Below, piece after piece: positions 1 through 11,432 of a stretch of DNA of 64,000 bases; positions within the stretch are counted from its first letter, which is position 1, and each line of letters opens with the position of its first letter. The DNA comes from Siphonodentalium dalli. Lineage: Eukaryota > Mollusca > Scaphopoda > Gadilida > Siphonodentaliidae. Under the pieces are notes generated by a model. That model ran no database searches, had not been told where the DNA came from, and saw only the letters and a program-made list of their open reading frames with translations. Where the stretch lies: the NCBI GenBank assembly GCA_032622095.1, contig CP136066.1, positions 90,727,319 to 90,791,318 on the forward strand, written 5' to 3'. Made by a program: the position numbers and the translations under genes.

Positions 1-884
1 GTCAACTGCATTGTAAGATGTTCTAACATATAGAGGAGAACGTGGAGTGACAGCAGTGGAACCGAAATAGTTAGGCAGACCAACGAGTTGATGGCTTCAT
101 CCAATAGTACAGAGGCCAAAACCACAAAAAAACCTCTCAGTAGAAGTCATTTTTGTCGACATATGAATGTATATAACTGAAACCTTTTCTAATGTATAAA
201 GGGACACATCAGGGTCACTCCACGCCCAGTAGTCAAACCGTACAGGTGTGCGAGGCCATACAAGGGGCATAACTCTTTCGCCCATAGAAAAAAAATTCTA
301 AAAATACATAATTGGTCTCTCTATCCATTGACAACACTTTTTAAAGATGATATTTTTTAGCTGATTTCTTCTAAATAGATAGACGTAAAGATGTACTAAT
401 ATGTATTGAGCTGTAAAATTATATAATTTTAAACATTAATGTCATTTTCAGACATTTTAATAGGAAAAATTGTCATTTTTTAGTCATTTTCTACTGTATA
501 TTCCTTTAAAATTATGTATTTTTGTCTGCAGGACATATTATAAAGCAACATGTATTCCATAAAAATACTATTAGCCTTTGGTATGTCAGATAAGGCCAAC
601 TTTTTTATTTTTCTGCTTTACGGATTTTTTTAAACATTGTTTTGGTAGGGTCGGTCGGGAAAAAAAATAAAAATTAAAATGCTTGAATAAATTTTTTGAC
701 ATTTGCTAAGGTGGTAATTGTGTCTTCATAATTCTCCGTCAGTCACTTACAGAGAACAGTTTTCGGACGTATATCACAAAATTCAAATCCAGTACTATTA
801 TTTGAAACATAGCTCAGATTATAGAATAATATTGAATAAATCCAGAAATAAAGAGTTTGTTTTTGTTCAACATTTCAATTATTA
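1..884. other. AT-rich non-coding stretch
   Basis: No coding signal is seen; open frames are short and lack recognisable motifs. The sequence is AT-rich with A and T runs (for example around 290-480 and 600-690). No repeat shared with the rest of the window was recognised. Confidence 0.6.
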
Positions 885-3800
885 AATAAGTGGACTCCAC
901 CATTCAGTTATAATGTATACATTGAAAAAGTCCATTATTCATCTGGATGGATGTCATGGAAAAATAAGTAACCGACAGATAATATATAGTACTCTATTAT
1001 CCACAGAAGAAAATGAATCAGTGATGGCTTCGGATATTTCTGCCTTGAATAATCTCATCAGTCTGGTCGATTTTGGCTTTCAGCAAGAACATGTGTTTCA
1101 AATGGATGCAGTCGTACACAAATATGAAGAGCTCATATCTAAGAACTGTCCAACAAGTGCCAACAATATTCGCTCAAGTACACTGAAACTCATACTCCAA
1201 GCACACTATGGCCCAGAAATTATATTTCGCAGACAGAGAAATAAGACAGTCCCAAGCTTGGTGTTTTCTTCATGCACAAACGATAATAGTATCGAGGAGC
1301 AGAAGAATTTGTTTGAATCAACAGACAATGAACTTCTATGTAATTTTCAATCTGATGCATCGGTGGATCAAGATAGTGATACTAGTATTATGAAAGAATT
1401 CTACCATGTAGCATTGAGAGTTCACTCCGATATGAAATCATCGTCAAACACATATGTTACTCTATTTCTACAAAGGCAGCTGAGGACTGTATTCCTGATA
1501 GCTTGTATATTCTTCTTAGCTTAATCTTGGATCCAAATCAAGATGAGTTGACTCTTAGTCGCAAGAAGAAGTCTGATACTCATCAAAAGATTCTAAATCT
1601 TGGCCAAGATATTGTATATGCTATGTTCAATGGAAATCGGAATACTCCAAAGCATATAGCTACTGGATTAGTTGTTCACCATATATCTAGGTCAAAGTTT
1701 CTTGTGAACTTTCTACATGCTGGTGGTCATAGCATTTCTTATGAAACTGTTCAGCGAATTGACACTACGGAAGCAAATGCTCAGATATAGAGAGATTCCA
1801 TTTAAACAATTCAACTTTCATTCCCAACTATTTACAGAAAGGTCAATTTATTCAATTTGCTGCAGATAACCTGGACATCATTGGGGAGACTTTAGATGGA
1901 AAAGGAACCTTCCATGTTACACAAACGGCAGCTTTTCAGAGAGCCGTAGACAATTAAACCGGATAACAGCACTGCTTCATGCAAAATACAGAGGAGTGAT
2001 AGAATACAACGGGCTAAAGTTCTTAAATCTGTCCCACCAGCATTTAATAGTGTCGAGTCTGTAAATGTTTCAGGCCATGTTTCACCACGAGGGCTTGGCA
2101 GGATTGATGTTAAACCAAATGATGACCTGCAATCAGAAAGCAAATACAAGGATTTAGTCAACTTAATATCACGGAATCATGGTGATCAACAGTATGTTCC
2201 TTCTTGGACAGGCTACAACCAGAAAATGTCCACTGTACAATCAGAGAAATCAGTTATCGGGTACTTACCAATCATACCTGCCCCAGCCAATGATTTGGAC
2301 ACAATTCTTACCGTTCTTCTACGATGCTGCCATACTTCTAAATATTTCTCACAACCAAATACTGTTATTACATTTGACCAGACACTTTATTGCAAGGCAA
2401 AGGAAATTGTTTGGTTGTTGCCAAAAAAATTCTCAAATGTCGTTATCAGGATGGGAAGTTTTCATATATCTCTAAATTTCCTTCGAGTAATTGGGCAACA
2501 TTTTGCTTTTTCTGGCTTGACTGAGTGAATGTACATCTGACAAGATAGATAATGAAGGGAAAGTTGTGGAACAGGTCTGTTCATGCACACAAGCTAACGT
2601 TCGAGGCGATGTATAGAATATTGTTCCAGGAATATCAGAGCTGGCTTCGAGAGCATGAGGATACAAGATTTGATGTATTGGATAATGAGGGAAAGAAGTT
2701 ATCTACATATTTTGAGGTAGGGAAGGACATCGACAGCTGTAGACAGGTATCAGAAACAATGATGATGAAGGTGGGGAAATTATCTAACAAGCTTGATTTA
2801 TTGTGTGAATTAAATTCCGAGAACAGCACATTTCAATACTGCATGGTTGCAGTGCATAAATTTTGTTCAAATTTTAGTGTGCCTTATTCGAGCTGAGAGA
2901 GAAGGGCAATGGAATCTACATCTAGATATGTTTAGGAGAATGCTGCCGCTGATGGCTGTGTATGATCATGTTAACTACACAAGATGGGGAATTGTATATC
3001 TGCATGAGATGAAGAACCTGGATTCCAACTTTCCTACAGTTCATGCAGAAGTTAAGAATGGTAACTTCGTCATAAAAGAAACAAGCGAGAAGTTTAACCA
3101 GGTGTCGGTTGATATAGCACTAGAACACATTACACGGAAATGCAAGACATCAGGCGGTTTAGTTGGTATAACTAGGAACAGGACTGCTTTGGTCCACTGG
3201 ATGCTAACATGTGGTGAAAGGACCAAGAACGTTGAAGATGGATGTTCCTTGATCGGAATGAAGACTGGTGCAACTATCAATATGTCAACATATATAGGTA
3301 CTCTCCAAAGATCAAGAAAGATGAAGAAGATGTACAGAAGGTGAAATCAAAGGTAGAACAATTCAACCCATTTTGTCGAAGAGACAACAACCTTATGTGC
3401 ATTTCAACTAATGATTTGGCTACCGAGGACATTAAAGATGATTTGCTTTCTGTCGTTGAAACCGGGATGTCAATTGTAGAGAAGTTTGTGAGTTCAAGAC
3501 TAGATGATGGCCATAACGTTGATTTTTACAGTCCTATTACTCTCAACAAGAGCAAAACATTTACAACACTGTCTATAAAGGTGAAAAAGAACAAGTACAC
3601 CAAGATTGAGACTGCTAAGAGTGAGTGTCATCTTGTCCGACGGTTACTAAGTGCTGTAGATAGTGGAAGGGATATTGATATTCCATCCATCCTTCAATTC
3701 GAACTCAACAAGACACCAATGTCACTCGCTTCACTAGATGGACAGCTCCATTCCACAAATAAAGCTGCATTACTTCACATTCTATCCGACCAATACTCAT

Positions 3801-4420
3801 TGAAGAAACTTCCAGATTCTCCTAAGACAACATGCTATGTAATCGAGGGGGTATGGCATTTGTTCAAGCTATTGGTAAACCAAACCACTCTGAAACATTT
3901 GGAGATCTTGCAGATGCCTTCACAAATATAGCGTTGAAATACTTCAGGACAAATGGATGTAATCGAGTCGATATTGTCTTCGATAATTATTCAGCAGCCT
4001 CCACAAAATTTGGGACACGCCAAAAGAGAAATCAGTCAACCAGATACATACACAAACTTGTTGATAGAAGAGATCTTCCACTGCCACATTCCTGGGTAAC
4101 GTTTATTGGATCATCAGAAAATAAGAAAAGCATTCTGCAGTTCCTGACCAGTGAATTACTCAAGAAAGGTGTTGATCTACCAATCGGAAATACTGTTATT
4201 GTAGCTGGTGGCTGTGTTGACTATCAGATAGCTATCTCTGGACATCAACTGGATTCCCCATTAGATCATCTAAAATCATCTCACGAAGAAGCTGATACCA
4301 GAATGCTATTACATGTTCAAGATGCTGCAACAAAAGTTAGAGCACAATCCCATTGTTGCAATCGTTCCCTGATTTTTGGTAAAGCACACCGATTCCCAAG
4401 GCTGGCGAATGAATAGTTCA
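885..4420 (+). pseudogene. Frameshifted copy of a multicopy invertebrate protein family (HEEADTR-type)
   Basis: A long coding relic is readable in pieces: frame 1 at 913-1450, frame 3 at 1440-1789, another frame to about 1950, frame 3 at about 1960-2528, frame 2 at 2552-2890, frame 3 to about 3250, frame 2 to about 3860 and frame 1 to 4416. The pieces join in order, so this is one gene with about seven frame breaks. Recognisable segments are a TLDGKGTFH stretch near 1880-1910, a VPSWTGYN stretch near 2200, an ITFDQTLYCKAKEIVW stretch near 2370-2415, a DHVNYTRWG stretch near 2970 and SHEEADTRM near 4280. From memory, proteins with these blocks are repeated many times in cnidarian, echinoderm, mollusc and fish assemblies and are mostly called uncharacterised; the copy number suggests a mobile or transposon-linked origin. 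The biochemical function is unknown to me. The acidic HEEADTR motif could be metal-binding, but that is a guess. A 5' fragment of a second copy lies at 44728. Confidence 0.7.
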
Positions 4421-4765
4421 ATGATTACCCCGTTGTTATGCACACGCAACTCACAACAGACAAATCGCACGGGCGCTTCGAGGTACCAGAGGCCACAGGG
4501 ACACGAACAGCGCTCTGCTTCCCCCAAACACACTGCCATTATACGCCGTTAATATTTATGCACCTCTAATGTACTAAGCAGGCACATATATATGGACGGC
4601 GTATAAGGGGAGTGTGGGTGGGTGCATGTCCTCTTGTATAATAACTGAAGCTACATTGAAACGACCGCGCGATTTGTTTGTTAAGAGTGGCGCGTGTCTA
4701 ACAATGGGATATCACTGAAATATTAGTTTGCCAGCCTTGGGAATTGGGTGTGATTTACCAAAATT

Positions 4766-4768
<3 letters not shown>
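4421..4768. other. Non-coding flank of the pseudogene
   Basis: No motif-bearing reading frame and no shared repeat was recognised between the pseudogene end and the AT microsatellite. Confidence 0.5.

Positions 4769-4825
<57 letters not shown>
4769..4825. repeat. (AT)n microsatellite
   Basis: An uninterrupted run of about 28 AT dinucleotides is read directly from the sequence. A G-run follows at about 4851. Confidence 0.95.
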
Positions 4826-4830
<5 letters not shown>

Positions 4831-5596
4831 ATACATCAACAGGACGAACGGGGGGGGGTGGCAATAGCAACACATGCATTGGTTGAATTATTTATTAACT
4901 AGTATAGCATAATTACATTTATTATAATTATTCCACAAAACTAATCCAGTTCCGAAAATATTCTCAGGACCACTAATCCAACGATGAAACTAAACGAATT
5001 AACATTTACATTTAGAACCACTAAATATATTGATAGATCCAATGATCCAACAGAATCACCAATTCACAATATAGCGCTCCACATATCCGTTATAACTAAC
5101 AACAGAACTTGTATCTGGAGAATCTGGAGGAACCAATGGACTATTATGGTTGTAATTTCGAAACAGTTTCTTGAAAAGGCGACACGTTTATCACATAATA
5201 ATGATGTGCAGCAAAAGTAGTTGGTTGTTGGTTACATGTCAAATTCCATGTCATCATTCTGGCAGACAGACTTCTTCGGAATTCATGATCCACTTATACA
5301 ATGTATATAATAATAGTAAGACACAATCATGCGTCTTCCACATTTGACTTTCCAAACACATCTGCGAGTGACTTGGTTTGTGAAAACGGGTCACACGTTA
5401 ATCCGTGTCGTTTCGGACATATTTATTCACATTCAACGGCGATCACTGCATGGGTAATCACGATTATTGGTGTGGCTAACGGGTCATTGTGTTCATCTCG
5501 GCCCGCGCACGGATTGTACGTAGTGTTCAACGCACGATCAAATGCGTATTTCGAGATAATCGCATTATGTGCGGTCAATTGTGCTCTAAGTCGGCC
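4826..5596. other. Non-coding, no recognisable gene
   Basis: Open frames at 4984-5220 and 5301-5732 show no recognisable domain, and the latter runs straight through the hairpin at 5597-5677, so I do not call them genes. Confidence 0.5.
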
Positions 5597-5677
5597 AGAG
5601 CACGCGAATAGTTCTTTACCAGAATCAATCTCGTCTCCGACTCGATTTATTCTGGTAAAGAACTATTCGCGTGCTCT
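5597..5677. repeat. 29-bp perfect inverted repeat (hairpin)
   Basis: Left arm 5597-5625 and right arm 5649-5677 are exact reverse complements, separated by 23 bases. It looks like a short foldback insertion. No target duplication is evident. Confidence 0.9.
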
Positions 5678-6794
5678 AACCATTACGAAATGCTTGAGTA
5701 ATAGTCCAAAGCACTGTCGGATACCCGTTTAGGTTCGGACATTCCAAGATGGCTGCGCCCACTAAAGCAGATAATGTTCTTACTAATATCCATGGCTCTC
5801 AATTTTAAGGACATTTTCAACCTAACGCCCCATTATTGAAAATATTCCAACCCATGACCATTTTAAATCTATATTTGTTCAAAACAAAAACAATATATTT
5901 TACTCTAAATAGTGGTTGGGAAATTAAAGACGTATTATGGACTTGTTCGAGTGCGTGAAACTGATAAGTTAGTACGCAGGCGCTATGCCAACCTGGAGAA
6001 TGCAGCATTCTACTAACATCGCCGAGAAAATACAAAGGAATCGACCATACCATTCCATTGAAAACATCGTCTGGACTACGCTAAAATGTAAATATTTACA
6101 TATCGATTCGGGACGCAACTATCGGCGATAAACTAACACAAATTATTTCGCCATCGAGAGTCATTACATTTAATTAATATATACGAATGGCGGTGTGTCT
6201 TGAACAATTTGAATTAACATTCGTCAAAATAACAACTTTGAGCAAGATTATTCTCCATTTATATTTGATCATCCTACCGGAATATTTCACATCACTTTAA
6301 GCTATCGAAACGATATAAAAGATTTGCATAAAATACTCAACTTATGTTATTTAAAATTCCAAATATTGAAAAGTTTTACCAAATAGGGGGCGGGGGATGG
6401 GTATACATCCCAACACCATGTCAGCACATCCCTATTATGCACATAATTTTGTTCCATATCACATTGTTTCGGGTTTGAAGATCCTTTCTACCAGGGACAT
6501 GACGAAAAGGGGGGGTCGTTCGGGTATCCCATAACATTGACAAACATTTACGCAAACGAGTTTCATAAAGTCTTATGTCCCAACATAACGAGTTGAAGAT
6601 CTTGTATATCACAAGAAAAATCTAGATCTTAATGCCTTTTTGACAAATCAAAATCATTAAAATAAGCTGCAAAATGCACACTTTTACAGCGTTGGCGGAG
6701 ACGCTTCAGAACCGGATACGACAGTCTTGCGCTCTGGGGCTGGCGAAGGAAAATATAGTCCCTTAATTTTCCTCTTTGTTTTTATGTCTATTTT
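5678..6794. other. Non-coding, no recognisable feature
   Basis: Only short frames without motifs are present. A G-run occurs at about 6386. No repeat shared with the rest of the window is obvious. Confidence 0.5.
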
Positions 6795-7262
6795 TGGTTA
6801 TTGCAATGAACAAAGCAATCATTTTACATCTGGTGTTTGTGTCATACGCGGCTTTTCGAAATAGTATTAATCGGCCTGAATGTAAAGACGCGGCGCGGTA
6901 ATTTTGTTGGCGCGATGTCAAATAATATGTAGCACGCGCCTATTCAGCACTAGTGAGAGATAAGGATATATGTAATGGCTTTTTAATTATATAATAGGGG
7001 TTTCATGTGATACATATATCACACAAAACCCCCGTTATATCATTAAAAAGCCATTGCATATCTTATCTCTCACTAGTTACATGTCTCTTGGCATCGCTCC
7101 AACAAAATGACCGTGCGTCTTTCCATTGATTCAGGCGGATTAATAATATTTCGAACAGCCGCGCAAGGCACAAACACCAGACAATGTAAAATGATTGTTT
7201 TGTTCATTAAAGTTAAACTGTTGTCCAACTTCGTTGCACTAACGAAGATAGACACAAATCGA
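6795..7262. mobile_element. Long imperfect inverted-repeat element (foldback/MITE-like)
   Basis: The segment folds on itself around about 7015. The inner arms (about 6951-7010 and 7020-7077, ending ACTAGT) match closely. Outer arms continue to about 6795 and 7262 with small indels, including one of about 27 bases. The whole looks like a non-autonomous foldback element of about 470 bp. Termini and target duplication are not clear. It lies just outside the left LTR of the Gypsy element. Confidence 0.65.
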
Positions 7263-7429
7263 GACACCCCTTTTAATTAATTAGTTGTGTCATCTATCAA
7301 GTATAACATGCTGCCAGCAAAATTGCATCTGGATTGTATTGGGTTTTTACTAATTATATATAGTTGAACTTGAAGTATGCAAACGCAGCTTGAATATAAT
7401 ACACAATAGTGTCACATTTACTGCACATC

Positions 7430-7927
7430 TGTGAAGGAATAAGACTGTTCTCTGTATAAATTTTATTCATCTGTAACATCATGTATAGTAAGCAGCTTGT
7501 GATGGTAAATGATACATAATTGTGAATCAATCATAGATGTCATAGAACGACCGAAAGCGTCGCTTATTAATTAGCGATGCCATGTTGGCAGATGTCAGGT
7601 ATGTCTGAATAGCCAGGACTAATTGAAGAGTAGATTAATGTCTGGTTTATATATCGCTAATGACTGGTAGCAGTCATTAGTGCATCTCTTTGTCTGTACT
7701 GACCCATGGGTGAACTGGGAATTATTACCTAAGACTATCCTTCCTTTGTGGTTAGACTTGCATAACCCATAGGTCGCGGCCTCTTCGAGTATGACCTTGG
7801 TAATTTGGTTGGGGTCACTTATAGTTCGATTATATTCCTGTCTCCCCCATCGGTTAAGATAGATATGTTTAGTATGTACCTTAACGTCCCTTGCATAAGA
7901 TAAGGGATAAGGGAGCATTACTCTACA
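7430..7927 (-). repeat. 3' LTR of the Gypsy element
   Basis: Direct repeat of 19377-19875 with about three substitutions and one single-base indel by eye (about 99% identity). It is bounded by TG and CA. On the minus strand an AATAAA polyadenylation signal lies near its 3' end (about 7465); the matching site in the 5' LTR reads AATACA. The sequence just inside (7928-7945) is only weakly purine-rich on the minus strand, so the polypurine tract is uncertain. Confidence 0.93.
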
Positions 7928-8136
7928 TAGGGTCGCCCTTATTTTCAGATTTTGACTACTAGTGTTAAAATCTAGGGGTTTCGTACTTCGGTATGCTTGG
8001 ACAATGAGTAGAGTTGATTCAAGGGTTGCCTGTGCATATAATTTACGACGTGTTGTCGTCATAAAAAAATTGTATAAATTGAATATATATATCTATGTAC
8101 ATCACCTACCCGTGACATGTTCCATTTTGTTCCCTC

Positions 8137-10842
8137 AAGAAATAGACTTGTTTATGCCGGATTCCAATAGAAAACGTTACGCATGGGAACGAGCAAACAT
8201 TGTATTATATAAACAGTTCTTTGATATGTTGTGTCCACACAGAAGTGACATTGATTCGAAAGACTCAATTGCCAATTACTACTCAGATATTGTGAGTGCT
8301 CTTCTCGCGGCTTCTGATACTGCAGTCCCAGTGAAAAGGTACCGTTCTCGTTTAAAGCCATATTGGAACTCTGATCTGAGTAGTCTTAAACGTGAACTTA
8401 AACATCTGCATAAACTGTGGGTAAATGCGGGTCGACCTAGACGTGAGTCATCCTGTTTCGACGACTACCGGAACGCCAAAAGGGCATTCCGCCGAGCACA
8501 CCGCTCAGCTTTACGCATATTTCAATTGAACCAGTGCTATGAACTTGAACGATGGGCCAAGGTCAACCATACTAAATTCTGGCGCTCAATAAAAAGAAAA
8601 TATACTCCTGTGAAAAAACTCGGTTCTGTGATGGAATTCCAAGGAAACACTCTGCGTGACCAGAAACTGATCTATCTGGTTGGCGTTCCTATTTTTGTGA
8701 GCTGTACTCACCAGATAAGCATGGTCTTCCACAATTTGATCGTAAAGTGTGCAATGAGGTAAAGGAGTTCATTCTCTCAGTTGATGATAGTATAGCCGAG
8801 TGCCCACAATGCAAACCCGTGTCCATAACGGAAATAACGGACGCAATTAGAAACATGAAACCGAATAAAGCACCTGGACATGACTTAATAGTGGGCGAAC
8901 ATCTTAAAAATAATTCTGATGGTCTCATTCATTGTCTCCGCATCCTGTTTGATGCTATTATTAAGCTCGAGTGGATTCCTCCGAAGATGAAACTCGGTAT
9001 GATTGTTCCTCTCTACAAAGGACATCCAAAGCCGCCAACATCACCGGACAGTTACAGGGCGATCACACTTTTACCTGTAATTTACAAACTATTTGAGACA
9101 ATCCTTCTACATCGAATCCTTGCTAGCAAAAACGTTCAAAATTTTCCTCACGCACTTCAGTGCGGTTTTCAAAAAGGATTGGGGTGTAACATGACATCAT
9201 TTATTGTACAAGAAGCGGTTTCGTATGCGAAGGACCATAACTATCGTGTGTTCGCGGCTTTCCTCGATTCCAATAAAGCATTCGATCGTGTGTGGCATCA
9301 AGGACTGCTATATAAGTTCAAGAAACTAGGTTTCTCAAATCAATTCGTGAAACTATTGTCTAACATGCACGAGGACATTACCAGCGTCATTTTATATGAC
9401 GGTAATGTCTCCGAAGAGTTTAGCATCAGCCAAGGAACAAGGCAGGCGGTGTGTTATCACCTTTTTGCTACCTTGTCTACATCAACGACCTATTGATCGA
9501 CCTGAACAAGTCGCAGCTCGGTCTCAATGTCAGCTCCTTCCATTGTGCCGCACCAACGACAGCCGATGATATTGCCATTCTCGCTCTTACCAAACAAGGG
9601 CTGGACAATCTCATAAATATATGCTATGACTACAGCGTTCGTTGGAGATTCGGATTTTCCTGTACAAAAAGCAAGATTGTCGTCTTCAATGAACCCAGAC
9701 ACGTACATGATCGACAATACAGACACTGGCAGCTCGGATCTGATACTTTAAAAGAAGACAAGGATTGCCTTCACCTTGGTTTGCTTCAGGACAAATTTTC
9801 CAGCAGTTCATCACACTCTTCTGATGTGGCAACAAAATTTCGAAAAACGTTTTTCTCTACGATAGGCAATGATTCTCTCAAATGTGTTACTCCTCTGACT
9901 ATGGGCCATCTCCTGCGAACAGTTGTTTTACCATAGGCACTATATGGCACTGAAATTATTTCACTGCAATCTCAATCATCCGCCAATGTGATAGAACGTT
10001 CTCTGCGCACGTGTGTGAAGTACGCGCAGAAATTGCCGAAGCGCACAAGTACGTGTCTTGCGCTAGGATTAATAGGTCAACTTCCCGCTCAGAGAGAAAT
10101 GCATATACGGAAACTATGCTTCCTCGGACATTTGATTCACCTTCCTCTTGAACACCAAACTCCACTTGAACTCTTCATCTTCAAAGCACACCTCTATCGT
10201 CTGTTTCACCGTCCAGTGTCCGGATTCGTCTCTGAAGTCTTTCCCTTACTTGAGCAGTATAGTCTTTTAAATCATGTAGATAATTTTCTAATCCACGGCG
10301 ACTTCCCCGATAAAAACTCATGGAAGACAATTGTGAAAAGTGTCGTGAAGATCACCTACATGTCACAATGGAATCAATCCATGTCCAGTGATAAGAAATT
10401 TTCTGTTGCTACCAAAGTTCTTCGAGACCCTCTCTCTGGGTGGAAAATTTGGAGGCTTCTTCAGTCTCGCCCGAATGCAGCTGACAAATTCTTCAATTTG
10501 GCGAAACTATTGAACAAAACAACTTTCCAAAATAACCTGACGTGCCACCAATGCTACAAAACATACGATAACGAACTCTATCACTTAATGTTGGCTTGTA
10601 TAGGTCTGTCAATTCTACAGCTGAGGAACCGTCTATGGGAGACATTATTAAACCACCACGGCGTTGGCGTCTTCCTCTACCTGGATGGTCTATCAAGAGA
10701 TGACTTTTTTGCGATAGTACTCGGCTCAGAGGACCCAACCTTAACTTCACCCATCCAGAGATGCCACAATTTGATAATTGATGTAGCATCATCGTATTTC
10801 GTGGCTATGTGTAGACTAATAACAAATAAACAACATATCTAG
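8137..10842 (+). pseudogene. LINE reverse transcriptase ORF (CR1/L2/jockey-like), broken
   Basis: The protein relic runs in frame 3 to about 8670, shifts to frame 2 (to about 9450), then frame 1 to 10842 with a nonsense codon at about 9934. It contains a WxxA-type linker, the NKAPGHD motif near 8865, a YRAITLLP block near 9055, the RT motif A FLDSNKAFDRVWH near 9263-9300, and an SQGTRQ block at the second shift. The normal YADD catalytic box reads TADD (9559-9570). The C-terminal part has an LPxRT...GLIGQLPA region and a cysteine cluster near 10540-10560, like the zinc-knuckle tail of CR1-group LINEs. Two frameshifts, one stop and the altered catalytic box make it non-functional. Confidence 0.85.
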
Positions 10843-11221
10843 CATTCACACGGTAGGCGTTCTCAATAATAGAGAATTCTGCCTCACATCCTCGCGCGTG
10901 TGAGATATTCTATTGTGTATGTAGCTCGCAACGAGCATACGGATGCGATATTTAGTTGTACATATAGGTATAAAACATTATGTAGGATATATGTGTTAGT
11001 TATCAATGTATTTCAATAACTCAATGTAATCAAGAAACCGCAGTTTTTTACCCTTTCATTTCCTTAATTTGTTTCTATTTTCAACGAATATAATATCACA
11101 TTGGTGTAATTTGTTCAGCCATATGCTTGTGACATTTATGAGTATCTGTGTCTCAGTAAAATGATTGTTTTTATTAATTTTTTTTTTATTTGATTTTTTT
11201 TTTTATTATTTTGATTTTGAT

Positions 11222-11246
11222 ACCCCCCCCCCCCCCCCACCCCCCT
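11222..11246. repeat. Poly-C tract
   Basis: A C homopolymer interrupted once by A lies in the LINE 3' UTR between its two duplicated 3' segments. It is read directly. Confidence 0.9.
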
Positions 11247-11432
11247 ATTTTTCCCTTTTTATTTAAATTTGATTGTTTTTTTTATTTTTTGTTTGTAAAT
11301 AATAATATCACATATTGGTATAATTTGTCCAACCACATGCTTGTGACATTCATGTTATCTGTGTTTGTAAATAATGTTGTATATAATATACTCTCCCCAG
11401 ATGGAGGCAATAAAGAAATATATGAACAATAA

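Larger units (their letters stand above)
8137..11432 (+). mobile_element. 5'-truncated LINE nested in the Gypsy element
   Basis: A non-LTR element is inserted opposite to its Gypsy host. It starts within the linker between endonuclease and RT, so the endonuclease is absent. It continues through RT and a C-terminal domain to 10842, then a 3' UTR. The UTR holds a degenerate duplication (about 11091-11152 and 11303-11366, both with the CATGCTTGTGACATTYATG-type core) separated by T and C homopolymers, and ends near an AATAAAGAAATATATG-type tail at about 11432. The exact 5' junction (about 8130) and target duplication were not resolved. Confidence 0.8.

Noticed and set aside
7619-8062. 147-codon minus-strand frame
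   Set aside because: Most of it is the Gypsy LTR, and the same LTR frame appears at 19566-19844; it is LTR sequence, not a gene.
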